A stretch of 64,000 nucleotides of DNA from Mesobacillus selenatarsenatis SF-1 (GTDB lineage Bacteria > Bacillota > Bacilli > Bacillales > Cytobacillaceae). A model generated the notes under the pieces. It did not search any database and was not told the origin of the DNA. It was given only the letters and a program-made list of their open reading frames with translations. A program made the translations under genes and the position numbers. The stretch is from NCBI RefSeq assembly GCF_000813125.1, contig NZ_BASE01000071.1, forward strand, positions 78,643 through 142,642, given 5' to 3'. Shown here in pieces: positions 8,563 through 18,080 of the stretch. Position 1 is the stretch's first letter, and the number at the start of each line of letters is the position of its first letter.

Positions 8563-11222
8563 TACTTCCGCAGCTTCTTTTGTAAATCGTAAAGCATGTT
8601 CATTGCCTGCAAAGGGGTCATATCAAGGATTTCAAGCCCGTTTAATTGATCTAGAACCTGCTTCTCCTTTTTGCTTGCACCACTTGCTTTCTTCTGTTCG
8701 GGTTCTTCATCAAAGAATGATAACTGAGACGCGGCTGCTGTTTCTGCTGCCTGAAGCATGCTTTGTTTGTCTTGCTCATTTTGCAATGTTTCCCTAACAG
8801 AGTCTAAGCTCTTTTGACTCTCAGACCCAAGCGGAACCGGTGTGTCTGTTTGCTCAAGTATGTGCAGGATTTCCGCAGCACGTTCTATCAGGTCTGCCGG
8901 CAATTCAGCGAGTTGTGCAACATGGATGCCGTAACTCTTGTCCGCTGCACCCTCCCTGATTTTATGAAGGAAAACCACTTTGCCGTTCTGTTCAACTGCG
9001 CTAACATGGACATTCTTTAATTTTTGCAGTTCATTCTCAAGTGAAGTCATTTCATGATAGTGCGTCGAAAACAGCGTCTTTGCGCTAATTTTATCATGGA
9101 TATATTCAATCATTGCCTGGGCGAGTGCCATGCCATCATAAGTGGATGTGCCCCGGCCAATTTCATCAAAAAGAATCAAGCTATCCTTCGTAGCATTGGT
9201 AATTGCGTTCTTTGCCTCAAGCATCTCGACCATGAAGGTACTTTGTCCTGAAACAAGATCGTCTGCCGCACCAATCCTGGTGAAAACCTGGTCAAATATC
9301 GGCATTACAGCCTCGGTCGCCGGGACGAAACAGCCAATTTGTGCCATGATCGCTGTCAAGGCAACCTGGCGCATATATGTGCTTTTACCAGACATATTCG
9401 GTCCAGTAATCAGCAGGACTTCGCGTTCATTGTCCATGTAGCAATCGTTAGGCACATATTCCTGGGCATTCATTACTTTTTCGACAACTGGATGGCGCCC
9501 ATCCTTTAGGACGACTTTCCTCTCAGCTGAGAACACCGGCTTTACATATTGTCGCTGTTCACTAAGCTCTGCAAACCCTAAAAGCACATCGAGTTCACTA
9601 AGAGCCCTGGCAAGTCCCTGCAATCTAGGAATATATTCTTTGATCGTCTCACGAATTCCGGTAAATAGCTGGTATTCAAGCTCGACGCTTTTTTCCTCGG
9701 CAGCCAGAATCAAGTCTTCCTTTTCTTTCAGCTCAGGAGTGATAAAGCGCTCCGCATTCGATAACGTCTGCTTTCGTTCATACTGGCCTTCCTGCAAAAG
9801 ATGCAGGTTCGCTTTTGTTACTTCAATATAGTAGCCAAACACACGATTGTAGCCGACCTTCAATGATCTTATGCCAGTTTTCTCACGCTCGTCACGTTCA
9901 AGCATGGCAATCCAAGTCTTGCCGTTCCGGCTGGCATCGCGATACTGGTCAAGCTGATGATTGTAGCCATCACGGATGATGTTCCCTTCCTTGACAGAAA
10001 GCGGAGGGTTATCAACGATTGCCTGTTCCAGCAGATCAGCCGCCTCCTCGCAAGGATCGAGTCTGTCTGCCATGAGGGCAGCTTCCTCATGGGAAAGACT
10101 CTCCAAAATATGCTTTAGTGACGGTACTTGTAATAAAGATCTCTTTAGCTGCATAAGGTCTCTTGGATTTAAATTTCCAAAAGCAACTCTTCCAGCCAAT
10201 CGTTCAAGATCGTATACCTCTCTCAACTTTTCCCGCAATTCCTGGCGTTCAAAAAACTGTCCGACAAAAAGCTGCACCAATTCCTGGCGGCGGCCGATTT
10301 CTGCTTTGTCAATCAGCGGCCTGTTGATCCATTGCTTCAGCATCCTGCCGCCCATTGCGGTCATCGTCTCATCAAGCAGCCATAAAAGTGTTCCCTTTTT
10401 CGCTGTAGACCGTATTGTCTCTGTCAGTTCAAGGTTGCGCTTTGAAAAATAATCAATTTTCATATATTGCTGAACCTTGTATACTGATACTTTTTGTAAG
10501 TGGTCCAGGCTGCGCTTCTGGGTTCGGTACAAGTAATTGAATAACCTGGAAGCTGTGTTTTTTAATTGTTCATTTTCCAGGTCAGCAAAAAGTTCTGAAA
10601 AGCTTTCATTGAGATCGGTGTTATCCTCAATTGAAAGCGCCAGGATAGAACGCTCCTTCAACTTCTTCTGGACTTCCGGCGAAAGTGAGCTTTCGATGAC
10701 AACTTCCTTTGCTCCAGAGATCGATAATTCGTTAATAAGCTCTTCAACACTGCCGTTAACTATTGTCGCCCTGCTTTCCCCTGTCGACAGATCACTGCAG
10801 GCAAAGCCATATGTGTCTCCAGGAAAAACTGAAACGGTAGCGATAAAATTATTTTCTTTTTCTAAAAGACCTCGACCTTCCATTACTGTTCCAGGAGTGA
10901 TTAGCTGGACAACTTCCCGCTTAACGACACCTTTGGCAGTCTTAGGATCTTCTGTCTGTTCGCAAATTGCGACTTTATAGCCTTTGTTAATCAGCTGTTC
11001 AATATAGTTAGGAGCTGAATGATAAGGAACACCGCACATCGGAATCCGTTCCTCACCGCCGCCCTCTCTGCTTGTCAGTGTTATTTCAAGTTCTTGGGAT
11101 GCCTTTAACGCATCATCGAAGAACATTTCATAAAAATCTCCCAAACGGAAAAATAAAAAGGCATCCTGGTAATCCGCCTTCACTTGCAGGTATTGCTTGA
11201 TCATAGGGGTATATGTAGCCAT
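8562..11222 (-). CDS. mutS: DNA mismatch repair protein MutS
   Basis: MutS binds mismatches and small loops and recruits MutL. The N-terminal mismatch-binding domain contains [15 protein letters not shown], i.e. the F-x-E intercalation motif. Walker [14 protein letters not shown] lies near residue 610, followed by DEIGRGTST (Walker B) and THYHEM. An 886-residue length fits the family; the C-terminal segment before [16 protein letters not shown] is lysine/glutamine-rich. I choose ATG 11222, with GGAGG six bases upstream; an in-frame TTG at 11234 forms part of that ribosome site. Confidence 0.98.
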   Translation of the reverse strand: MATYTPMIKQYLQVKADYQDAFLFFRLGDFYEMFFDDALKASQELEITLTSREGGGEERIPMCGVPYHSAPNYIEQLINKGYKVAICEQTEDPKTAKGVVKREVVQLITPGTVMEGRGLLEKENNFIATVSVFPGDTYGFACSDLSTGESRATIVNGSVEELINELSISGAKEVVIESSLSPEVQKKLKERSILALSIEDNTDLNESFSELFADLENEQLKNTASRLFNYLYRTQKRSLDHLQKVSVYKVQQYMKIDYFSKRNLELTETIRSTAKKGTLLWLLDETMTAMGGRMLKQWINRPLIDKAEIGRRQELVQLFVGQFFERQELREKLREVYDLERLAGRVAFGNLNPRDLMQLKRSLLQVPSLKHILESLSHEEAALMADRLDPCEEAADLLEQAIVDNPPLSVKEGNIIRDGYNHQLDQYRDASRNGKTWIAMLERDEREKTGIRSLKVGYNRVFGYYIEVTKANLHLLQEGQYERKQTLSNAERFITPELKEKEDLILAAEEKSVELEYQLFTGIRETIKEYIPRLQGLARALSELDVLLGFAELSEQRQYVKPVFSAERKVVLKDGRHPVVEKVMNAQEYVPNDCYMDNEREVLLITGPNMSGKSTYMRQVALTAIMAQIGCFVPATEAVMPIFDQVFTRIGAADDLVSGQSTFMVEMLEAKNAITNATKDSLILFDEIGRGTSTYDGMALAQAMIEYIHDKISAKTLFSTHYHEMTSLENELQKLKNVHVSAVEQNGKVVFLHKIREGAADKSYGIHVAQLAELPADLIERAAEILHILEQTDTPVPLGSESQKSLDSVRETLQNEQDKQSMLQAAETAAASQLSFFDEEPEQKKASGASKKEKQVLDQLNGLEILDMTPLQAMNMLYDLQKKLRK

Positions 11223-11284
11223 ATTATCCTCCAAAATTCACTTTGCTTTATTGTTATGGTTGTGCAGAGATTCTGCCTCTCCCA

Positions 11285-11420
11285 TTTGATTTTATCAATT
11301 TCGGGTAATGCCAGGTGACCTGCCTTTACCCTTTCCGCCATATTCTCTTATTTTCGGGCAATGCAGCATGTCTGCTTTTACCCGAATAACTTTATCTATT
11401 CTTGTTCGGTCAACCCAAAA
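11285..11420. repeat. Tandem repeat, ~53-bp period, upstream of mutS
   Basis: Two clear units begin with TTTCGGG at 11299 and 11352, and a degenerate third begins near 11404. Each unit folds: GGGTAA..TTACCC around CAGGT-G-ACCTG in the first, and GCAG/CTGC in the second. The unit sequence is unrelated to the array between mutS and mutL. Confidence 0.65.
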
Positions 11421-11500
11421 ATCATTATTCGACTCTTACTCTAAATATCTATTATAACTCGACAAAATATAATTTTCGATAGAATCCCCTTAAAAAGAAT

Positions 11501-11524
11501 TACCAGTCCAAAAATGGACTGGTA
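11501..11524 (-). terminator. Terminator of the LnrLMN-like operon
   Basis: A 10-bp perfect stem (TACCAGTCCA/TGGACTGGTA) with AAAA loop ends four bases after the last stop codon. The minus strand continues ATTCTTTTTAA. Confidence 0.85.
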
Positions 11525-11528
11525 AACA

Positions 11529-12660
11529 TCAATCATATTTCATTCTTTTCAGGCCGATTGTGAAAAATAGTAAGCTGAATGCAAGCAAGATTAATGCTGA
11601 ATTACGGATGGCGGGAATATAAAGACTTCCACTGACAATTTCACGGAATCCTGTAATCATCCAGCTCTGAGGCACAGCCTTGGCTATTTGCTGCATGAAT
11701 TCCGGAACAATTTCCAGTGGCCAGTATACGCCTCCCAGCATACATGTACTGACGATCAACACCGCACTTAGTGCACTTGCCTGTTGTCTTGTCTTCACGA
11801 TACTAGCCATCATCAGGCCAAACCCGACAATCGTTATAATCACTAGTGCTGCAAATGGAACAAAGTAAATCAAATTACCCCACATGGAACCATAAATTAA
11901 ATTCATCACGACCATAAGGACGAATAATTGGATTGCCCCCATCATGAAATATGAGAATAAATATCCTATCATCACCTGGATCTTCGACGTTGGTGACGTG
12001 AGCAGACGCTGCCATGTTCCTCCGATTTTTTCATCCAGAATGGTTGAAGCCGCTCCAGAAATCCCAAACATCATGAACATGATCGTAAAGCCGATCGCCA
12101 ACATGCCGACTGAACCAGTTTTTGATTCTTCTTTTTGAATTACTTCACTGCTCAAATCCAGCGTTTCTCGCTCTGCTGCTTTATCAAGTATAGCGTTGAC
12201 GGCAGCTGTATCTTGTTCGGGGACCATTTTAAATGTTTGGATAACTGTCCTTCCAACACCCTCTATATAACTGCTTAGTGCTAGATATTCCTGGTCTTTT
12301 TCTTTGGACAACGATTTGAAAAAACGGCTTTTCCGATTCCAAACTCTCAACTATCGATTCAGCGATAAGCACCGCTGCAATGGCTTCCTGATTTTCAACT
12401 GAACTCCGGGCTTGTTTTTCATCTGCCTTAAGCCAGGTGTATTGGTCATTTGAAGACAGTAGATCCACGATCCTGCCGTTACTTTCATTTTCTTCCGTAA
12501 CCACCAGGACGTGAGGTTTATCTTGTGAAGATCCTTCAGAGCCAATACCTCCAAAAATAATACTGAACATGATTGGCATTATGAACATCATAACGATTGC
12601 AGATGGTGTTCTGAACAATGTTTTTAAATGGAGAATTGCGATGGACATAACCTTACGCAT
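11529..12660 (-). pseudogene. lnrN: ABC-2 permease LnrN-like, frameshifted
   Basis: Two overlapping frames together encode one ABC-2 type permease. The first (from ATG 12660, AGGAGG upstream) gives the N-terminal TM helix (AIVMMFIMPIMFSIIFGGIG) and part of the extracellular domain. The second carries the rest of that domain and the five-helix C-terminal core (GFTIMFMMFGISGAAS to LLAFSLLFFTIG). The total span of 1132 nt is one base more than a multiple of three, so a one-base insertion near 12295-12330, in a T6 or AAAGAAAAAG stretch, would explain it. Restored length (about 376) matches LnrN (385). Either a true inactivation or a homopolymer sequencing error. Its start overlaps the preceding permease gene by eight bases. 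Confidence 0.75.
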
Positions 12661-13843
12661 AGTAAGCCCTCCTTTTTGCCGAAAGGGATACAAATGCAAT
12701 TAAAAGTGATCCGAGACCAATCGCAACTAAAATGCCGGCTTCGATCAATACTTGCCAAAGGTTTGCACCAGACATCAACTCCAGGAATGTTTGTAGTGCA
12801 AGGGCATTGGGAAGGACTTTCACGACCGTATTGACCCAGTCCGGAAAAATATACAATGGGACCATGCTTCCCCCAACTGCAGCCATTATTTGAGTGGCGA
12901 GCATGCCGGCAGCGTTGAATGTCTTCTCCGTTTTGACAAGAGTACCAAGCAGCACGCCGAGTCCGCATACGCTAAAAACAAAAGAAAACCCAAGTAGTAT
13001 GACACCTGTCATCGATTCTCCCCAACGAACATCATAAAGGTACCGTGTCCCAATAATTATGATTAAAAATTGAATGGAAGACATAAACAACAGACCAATA
13101 AATTTACCGATTAAGTAATGGAAATCGGTCAGTTTTGTAACAAGCAGACGATTGTATACATCTTGTTCCTTTTCATCAATCATGGCGCTTACTCCGGTAA
13201 TTACCGTCATCAACAAGAACATGACACCCATACCAGCGGCATAATACTGGAATGACCCTACTGGTTTTTGGTCCCGTTCTACCGCAGCTTCTTCAACTAT
13301 GTTAATATCAGCATCCGTGAATTGAGACATAGCAGGAATGGCTTTAATCATCTCTGATGGTCCAGCAGCCTCCATGGCTATTACATTTACGGCAGCACTC
13401 TGAGTGAATTGCAGCACGACATTCTCCACAATTGATGACTGAATCGAAGCGGACGGAATGGAAATGACTTTCACCTCAGATTCTCCACCCATAATGATAT
13501 GATCCGAAAAATCTCGTGGAAGAATAATTCCGACGGACAATTTCTGCTGCTTTAATCTATCTTCCAGTTCTTTTTGGGTCATTGCTTCTGCAGAAATCAG
13601 TTCAGGAAGACCTTTCATGAATACTTCTTCTGCCAAAGCATTACCTAGTTCACCTTCATCAAGATTGACTATACCTACTTGGAACTTTTCAATGGAGGCC
13701 ACTTCTTCTTCTCCCATCATATTGCCAAAGGCTGCCCCCAGGATCCCAATCAATAAGATTGGCATGAAAACAAGCGTTAACAATGCCTTCCGGTCTCTTC
13801 CCATAAGGAGCGCATCTTTCAATGCCAGCCACCAAAACCCCAT
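12653..13843 (-). CDS. lnrM: ABC-2 type transporter permease, LnrM-like
   Basis: This 396-residue protein has exactly the length of B. subtilis LnrM. It has one N-terminal TM segment (ALLTLVFMPILLIGILGAAFG), a large extracytoplasmic domain (about residues 35-190), then a cluster of five to six TM helices (MGVMFLLMTVITGVSAM onward), the ABC2_membrane_3 layout. A short EKEQDVYNRLLVTKL coupling segment precedes the inner helices. GGAGGTTATT precedes the ATG. It should pair with the ATPase just upstream (13 bases) and with the second permease to form an exporter; in B. subtilis LnrLMN confers resistance to linearmycin-type lipids. Substrate here is inference from family and gene order. Confidence 0.82.
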   Translation of the reverse strand: MGFWWLALKDALLMGRDRKALLTLVFMPILLIGILGAAFGNMMGEEEVASIEKFQVGIVNLDEGELGNALAEEVFMKGLPELISAEAMTQKELEDRLKQQKLSVGIILPRDFSDHIIMGGESEVKVISIPSASIQSSIVENVVLQFTQSAAVNVIAMEAAGPSEMIKAIPAMSQFTDADINIVEEAAVERDQKPVGSFQYYAAGMGVMFLLMTVITGVSAMIDEKEQDVYNRLLVTKLTDFHYLIGKFIGLLFMSSIQFLIIIIGTRYLYDVRWGESMTGVILLGFSFVFSVCGLGVLLGTLVKTEKTFNAAGMLATQIMAAVGGSMVPLYIFPDWVNTVVKVLPNALALQTFLELMSGANLWQVLIEAGILVAIGLGSLLIAFVSLSAKRRAYYA

Positions 13844-13856
13844 TTTAATAACCTCC

Positions 13857-14807
13857 TTAATCCCTTAAGCTTCGACCAGTAAGATGGAGGAACACACTCT
13901 CGAGATTGGGTTCAACTATTTCAACTGAGGCGATTTCAAAACCGGCCCCTGTAACCGACTGGATCAATTCACTTAGTATTTTTTGTGGTTCCTTATGAAA
14001 AATGGCAAGCTCATTGTGATTCATTAACAGGTCCTTTTCAGATATCTCAGAAGTTAAAATCGATTTTATTCTTTCAAGTTCGACTGCTCCAGAAAAGTTC
14101 ATGACAATACGAGAACGATCACCGATTGTTTCCCTTAATTGCGAAATAGTACCTGAAGCAATGAATTCTCCTTGATCCATAATGCCAATCTTTTCACAAA
14201 GATACTCAACTTCCTCCATATAGTGACTTGTATAGATAACTGTCATCCCTTCACCATTTAGCTTTTTTACCGTTTCAAGAATGTGACTGCGAGATTGGGG
14301 ATCTATCCCTACGGTCGGTTCATCCATGATCAATAGCTCGGGATTATGTAAGATCGCAGCTCCGATATTGACTCTCCGCTTCATCCCTCCTGAAAAAGTC
14401 TCTACTTTTTCCTTGGCTCGATCAGCCAACCCGATGATCTCAAGCACATCATTTATTCTTTTTTGCAAGTGGTCTCCGCTTAAACCGTACATTCTTCCCC
14501 AGAATGACAGGTTTTCCCTAGCACTCATGGTTTGGTAAAGAGCAATTTCCTGAGGGACGATTCCTAAAAGCCCTTGCCCACGCTTTGGCTGCCTGACCAT
14601 ATCAATGCCAGCAATTTCAATGCTTCCTGAACTCGGAGGAAATAAACCTGTAATCATTTGAATCGTTGTTGTCTTTCCTGCTCCATTGGGTCCGAGGAGA
14701 CCGAAAGACTCACCCTTTTGAACGGAAAAAGAAACTTTCTTGACTGCCTCGAAATCTTTAAACCTCTTAGTCAATTGCTTCACTTCCAAGACTCCCAACC
14801 GAAACAC
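13857..14807 (-). CDS. lnrL: ABC transporter ATPase, LnrL-like
   Basis: Single nucleotide-binding domain: Walker A GPNGAGKTTT near residue 40, Q-loop IVPQEIALYQT, signature FSGGMKRR, Walker B LLIMDEPTVGIDP and H-loop YTSHYMEE. A C-terminal extension of about 90 residues (after the ISQLRE region) is typical of DrrA/LnrL-type drug-export ATPases. Length 316 against 311 in LnrL. The annotated GTG at 14807 has only a weak ribosome site. A GTG at 14783 (VKQLTKRF) preceded by GGGAG is an equally likely start. It is the first gene of the transporter operon, after a terminator that separates it from the two-component genes. Confidence 0.85.
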   Translation of the reverse strand: MFRLGVLEVKQLTKRFKDFEAVKKVSFSVQKGESFGLLGPNGAGKTTTIQMITGLFPPSSGSIEIAGIDMVRQPKRGQGLLGIVPQEIALYQTMSARENLSFWGRMYGLSGDHLQKRINDVLEIIGLADRAKEKVETFSGGMKRRVNIGAAILHNPELLIMDEPTVGIDPQSRSHILETVKKLNGEGMTVIYTSHYMEEVEYLCEKIGIMDQGEFIASGTISQLRETIGDRSRIVMNFSGAVELERIKSILTSEISEKDLLMNHNELAIFHKEPQKILSELIQSVTGAGFEIASVEIVEPNLESVFLHLTGRSLRD

Positions 14808-14938
14808 CTACTTTCGACCTATGTTGATTTAATTATCTCAAAAATTCATGTCTTATGAAATAAATTCCAATTAATATATGAAAATATTTAGAAAAAATTC
14901 TAATGAACTAGAATTCATTCAGTATACATTGGCCAAAC

Positions 14939-14968
14939 AAAAAAGCAAGACATCAGTATGTCCTGCTT
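14939..14968 (-). terminator. Terminator after the response-regulator gene
   Basis: The stem AAGCAAGACAT/ATGTCCTGCTT (one G-T wobble on RNA) with a CAGT loop is immediately downstream of the stop and followed by TTTTTTG on the minus strand. Confidence 0.82.
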
Positions 14969-15595
14969 CTAAGGTTGAAAAACATTATATTTCCTTGCTG
15001 TTTCTACCCATTCATATCGCTTGTGTGTTCCTAGCTTTTCACCAATTTTCTGACGGTGGTTTTCAACTGTTTTGACTGATATATCAAGCCTTTCAGCTAT
15101 GTCTTTCTGGGAATATCCCTTAACCGTAAGGATGAATACCTCCTTTTCTCGCTTGGTGATCGGAAGGTCGACCAGATTGAATTGGTCACCCTCAATATCA
15201 TCCTCCCATATATGTGTATCGAACACCTTCTGGTTTGCTAAAATTTTATCCAGAGATTGGATGAGATCATCCCGCTTCAGCTGTTTGATTAGATATCCGT
15301 CAGCTCCGGCTTCATAAGCCTTCTTTTGATACCCGATATCATCATGCATTGAGAAAATGACTATTTTTGCGTCCGGGAGAAGTTTCCGAAGCCTTTCCAA
15401 TGTCGTCATTCCATCCAGGCCGCCTGGCATCGAGAGGTCCAGAAGTACCAGGTCGGCAGGAAAGTCAACCGCAGCTTTAACAGCTTCATAGCCGTCGCAG
15501 GCACAAATCCTCCCATCAATGCAAAAGGATTGCTGCAAAAGCATGCTCAGCCCATCCCTGACGATTTCATGATCATCGATGATCATTAGGTTCAT
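14969..15595 (-). CDS. NarL/LuxR-family response regulator
   Basis: The receiver domain (residues 1-120) has acidic residues at D7-D8 (IDDHE), the phospho-acceptor in VLLDLSMPGG, the conserved S/T region IFSMHDD and the lysine in GYLIKQ. The C-terminal LuxR-type HTH (about 145-205) has LPITKREKEVF and KDIAERLDISVKTVENHRQKI. It overlaps the histidine kinase gene by 23 bases, indicating translational coupling. Position directly before an LnrLMN-like exporter parallels B. subtilis lnrJK-lnrLMN, so control of that exporter is the simplest inference. The targets cannot be read from sequence. Confidence 0.93.
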   Translation of the reverse strand: MNLMIIDDHEIVRDGLSMLLQQSFCIDGRICACDGYEAVKAAVDFPADLVLLDLSMPGGLDGMTTLERLRKLLPDAKIVIFSMHDDIGYQKKAYEAGADGYLIKQLKRDDLIQSLDKILANQKVFDTHIWEDDIEGDQFNLVDLPITKREKEVFILTVKGYSQKDIAERLDISVKTVENHRQKIGEKLGTHKRYEWVETARKYNVFQP

Positions 15596-16616
15596 CTTTC
15601 CTCACCCCTTCCAATTTTGTTAAAGACACAAACCCTTCCACCCGTGTAGGTCCGCCTTCCTTGCTGATCCACTTAATGTCCCCATCAAGCATTTTGCAGC
15701 GCTCGTACATATGCTTCAAGCCGAGCCCTTTCGTTTTACATCCTCCTACAATAAAGCCATTGCCATTATCATATAACTGAAAAAATATATATTGATAGTA
15801 TGTCTTTAAATGAATGGAGAAATAGGTTGCTTTACCGTGGCGAACCGAATTTGTGATGCTTTCCTGGATGATCCTGAATAGATGAAGTTCTTTTTCTGGA
15901 TCCAGTTTCTGTTCCTTATCGAGCTCCATCTCCAAAAAGATTTCTATCTGGTATAGTTTTCTCCAGTCCTTTACTGCTTGCCGAAGTGATTTTTCCAAAC
16001 CTATGTCATAAACAATCTCAGGCCTGAGGCTTTTTGTCAGGCGTTTGATATCTTCCAAAGTTTTCCTCATGACATTAACCATGTTGGTGACATGATTTTG
16101 ATACTTATCTTCGCTAATGTTCTGTTTAATAACCTCGAGGCCAAGAAATATGCTATAGACACTTTGTCCAATATGGTCATGCAGTTCCATGGCAATCCTT
16201 TTACGCTCTGCCTCCTGAGCGAGCAGCGTTTCTTGTACAAGCAGCTCATGGAATCGTGCCCGCTCACTATTTTCATTCTGGACTGGAGGCCGTATCCTTA
16301 GGACAAAATATACCTCTTCCGATATAGTCATTTTTTTTAAAGACATCTCAAATTCTTCAAGTCCCTCATACACTGCCAGATGGGAGTTAAAAGAAGGAAT
16401 AGGATTATCAGAGGTTAAGATACAGCGATTCTCATCCTCTTCGAGTTCTCTTTCCTGGCAATAAGTACAGTAAGGTACCTTCTCTCCAAGCTTCCAGCCG
16501 GTCATGTCAACTGCTTTTTCATTAAGATAATGTATCGTACGATCTTTATCCATAACAATCATACCCTCAGGCAGATGGTCGACAATTTCCTCCAAATATT
16601 CTGTTTGCATCAACAT
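15573..16616 (-). CDS. Cytoplasmic PAS histidine kinase with NreB-like cysteines
   Basis: 347 residues with no TM segment. The N-terminal PAS domain (residues 5-100) contains C50, C53 and C65, i.e. CxxC-x11-C. This is the spacing of the first three [4Fe-4S] ligands of the oxygen sensor NreB, whose fourth position is threonine here (CILT). The HisKA_3 dimerisation domain (RKRIAMELHDHIGQSVYSI) carries the phospho-histidine, and the HATPase domain shows ESITNSVRHGKA, DNGNGF and GLGLKHMYERC. B. subtilis LnrJ is a membrane kinase, so this sensor differs. Redox or oxygen sensing is inferred from the cysteines. The ATG at 16616 follows GAGGG. Confidence 0.88.
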   Translation of the reverse strand: MLMQTEYLEEIVDHLPEGMIVMDKDRTIHYLNEKAVDMTGWKLGEKVPYCTYCQERELEEDENRCILTSDNPIPSFNSHLAVYEGLEEFEMSLKKMTISEEVYFVLRIRPPVQNENSERARFHELLVQETLLAQEAERKRIAMELHDHIGQSVYSIFLGLEVIKQNISEDKYQNHVTNMVNVMRKTLEDIKRLTKSLRPEIVYDIGLEKSLRQAVKDWRKLYQIEIFLEMELDKEQKLDPEKELHLFRIIQESITNSVRHGKATYFSIHLKTYYQYIFFQLYDNGNGFIVGGCKTKGLGLKHMYERCKMLDGDIKWISKEGGPTRVEGFVSLTKLEGVRKDEPNDHR

Positions 16617-16740
16617 AAGTGATCCCTCGCTAAAACTTCTCTTCGTCGCAACTCCATTTTAACCTCTATTTCAGGTGATACTTCGCCATGTTTATTAACA
16701 TTAAGTGAAATCTCCAGCTGTTTATGTCTCCATAAAAAAA

Positions 16741-16755
16741 GACCCAATAAGGGTC
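16741..16755 (-). terminator. Terminator of the GNAT acetyltransferase gene
   Basis: The short stem GACCC/GGGTC with a 5-base loop is followed by TTTTTTTATG on the minus strand. Confidence 0.72.
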
Positions 16756-16759
16756 AGAG

Positions 16760-17269
16760 TTAAGAAAATAACTTTTTCTCGTATTTACTGTGATGGTCTG
16801 TTTCACCGAGGTAGTGAAATCCGTTCTCTAAATAGAACTGATTCAATTTGCTGTTATCTGCTACACAGTCTAATTTTAGATATGCTTTGTCCGTTGAAAA
16901 ATTCTTCTCAATCCAATTTAATAGCTCTTTTCCAAGACCTTTGCCTATATGTACTGGTAATACTGCGAGCCTATGCAAATACACTGAATCTCCTTCAGTT
17001 TCCCCACCAAAAATATGTCTGTCCCAATCACTTTGGATTGTCGAGAGGGTAAACGTTGCGATTAATTCTTCGTCATTCAGGACAATGAATGTTTCTTTTT
17101 GTTTAATCGCTTCCAGAATTTCCTTATCATCCCCTCCATTCAATAGATATTGCCACTGATTAATCTCCTGTTCACGCATCCACTGTGCAACTTTTTTCAG
17201 CATCTCAATGACCTTTGGTCCGTCTTCTTTTACAGCAGGTCTTATCTGAGCATCTTCAAGCAAAATCAC
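16760..17269 (-). CDS. GNAT family N-acetyltransferase
   Basis: The 169 residues form one GNAT fold. Motif A, which binds acetyl-CoA, is visible as [26 protein letters not shown] (Q/RxxGxG/A seen as HIGKGLG). Motif B follows (YLKLDCVADNSKLNQFYLENGFHYLG). The N-terminal IRPAVKEDGPKVIEMLKKV is the usual first helix region. The start is probably GTG at 17269; the ribosome site AAGCGGGT is weak, so the exact start is uncertain. The substrate cannot be assigned. It stands alone between terminators. Confidence 0.88.
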   Translation of the reverse strand: MILLEDAQIRPAVKEDGPKVIEMLKKVAQWMREQEINQWQYLLNGGDDKEILEAIKQKETFIVLNDEELIATFTLSTIQSDWDRHIFGGETEGDSVYLHRLAVLPVHIGKGLGKELLNWIEKNFSTDKAYLKLDCVADNSKLNQFYLENGFHYLGETDHHSKYEKKLFS

Positions 17270-17329
17270 ACCCGCTTTCTATTAATTTATTTTACTATTC
17301 GATAATACAATTGTTTTTCCTTCAAAAAA

Positions 17330-17351
17330 AACAGGCTGAGTTCAGCCTGTT
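17330..17351 (-). terminator. Terminator of the DnaD-domain gene
   Basis: The perfect 10-bp stem AACAGGCTGA/TCAGCCTGTT with a 2-base loop is followed by seven T residues on the minus strand. Confidence 0.85.
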
Positions 17352-17365
17352 CAAAAGTAATAACA

Positions 17366-17692
17366 TCATTTCAACGTTTTAAGAACTTCCTCAATATCTT
17401 CATTGGTCATTTCAGCTGCCTGAGTCATTGTCCTGACATCCTTCGATGCCCAGTAATCATATAAACGTGCCAGGTCATTACGATTATATACCTGATTACC
17501 ATAGTGGCTGTAGAAATAGGCAACCAATAGATTGACTACATTGGCCGGTAGTTTATTTCGGGTTGAAATCGACCTTAATGCAATATTCTCAAGTCCGCGG
17601 ATGTTATTATCAGTGAATTTTTCTACCACGTCAATTGGCATAGCGTTTTCACAAAATGAAAGGAATTCTGGATCGGTTAATTGTTTATTCAT
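17366..17692 (-). CDS. Small protein with DnaD/DnaB-type C-terminal domain
   Basis: The 108 residues correspond to the helical C-terminal domain of Firmicutes primosome proteins DnaD/DnaB. ENIALRSISTRNKLPANVVNLLV matches the helix before the domain core. The conserved Y-x-x-x-I/W-x-x-K turn appears as YDYWASKDVRTMTQAAEM, and a final helix is EDIEEVLKTL. The usual N-terminal winged helix is absent, so this is a free-standing domain rather than a helicase loader. It could bind DNA or a primosome partner. A 47-residue ORF sits 28 bases upstream and both share a transcript. Function unknown. Confidence 0.68.
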   Translation of the reverse strand: MNKQLTDPEFLSFCENAMPIDVVEKFTDNNIRGLENIALRSISTRNKLPANVVNLLVAYFYSHYGNQVYNRNDLARLYDYWASKDVRTMTQAAEMTNEDIEEVLKTLK

Positions 17693-17720
17693 TTGAAAAT
17701 CTCCTGCATAGTTTAATTAT

Positions 17721-17864
17721 TCAGATTGTTTCCAGCGCGTACTCTATAAGTTCAATGTCCTTTGATATTGATTGTTTTAGTGTGGCACTTTCACACCGCT
17801 GGTATTCTTTATGAAGTCTTCTTAGTTCCTCGTAAAAAATCCGATACTCAAAGTTGTTAATCAT
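17721..17864 (-). CDS. Small hypothetical protein, 47 residues
   Basis: This short gene starts MINNFEYRIFYEELRRL at ATG 17864, with GAGGG eight bases upstream, and ends with TGA at 17721. The sequence is highly charged and helical, ending IELIEYALETI. It lies just before the DnaD-domain gene, with no terminator between, so it is likely the first gene of a two-gene operon. I do not recognise a family. Confidence 0.6.
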   Translation of the reverse strand: MINNFEYRIFYEELRRLHKEYQRCESATLKQSISKDIELIEYALETI

Positions 17865-18080
17865 AATCGCCCTCATTACTTTTTACTGTTCTAAGAAATA
17901 TTTTCCCATTTATACCTATTGTCAAACAAATAAATAATGAGGATTTGATTAAACTAACATTACCATTAAGCAGGCGAGAAAGGGAAGAGGTAATTTGGTT
18001 CATTTGAATTTCCCAACAAAGCTGATTACAGACTTGTACCGTGGTGACCTTTTCATCAAGCAAGGCAGAGATATTTCACC

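Noticed and set aside
8286..8585. Plus-strand open frame of repeated F-rich peptides
   Set aside because: It is translated from the 51-bp array (17 codons per unit), so it stays open by periodicity; there is no ribosome site.
12229..12350. Two independent short permease genes
   Set aside because: The two frames overlap in the middle of one domain and only the joined product matches the family, so a frameshift is the simpler reading.
17857..18063. 68-codon minus-strand open frame
   Set aside because: It overlaps the start of the better-supported 47-residue gene in another frame and lacks motifs.
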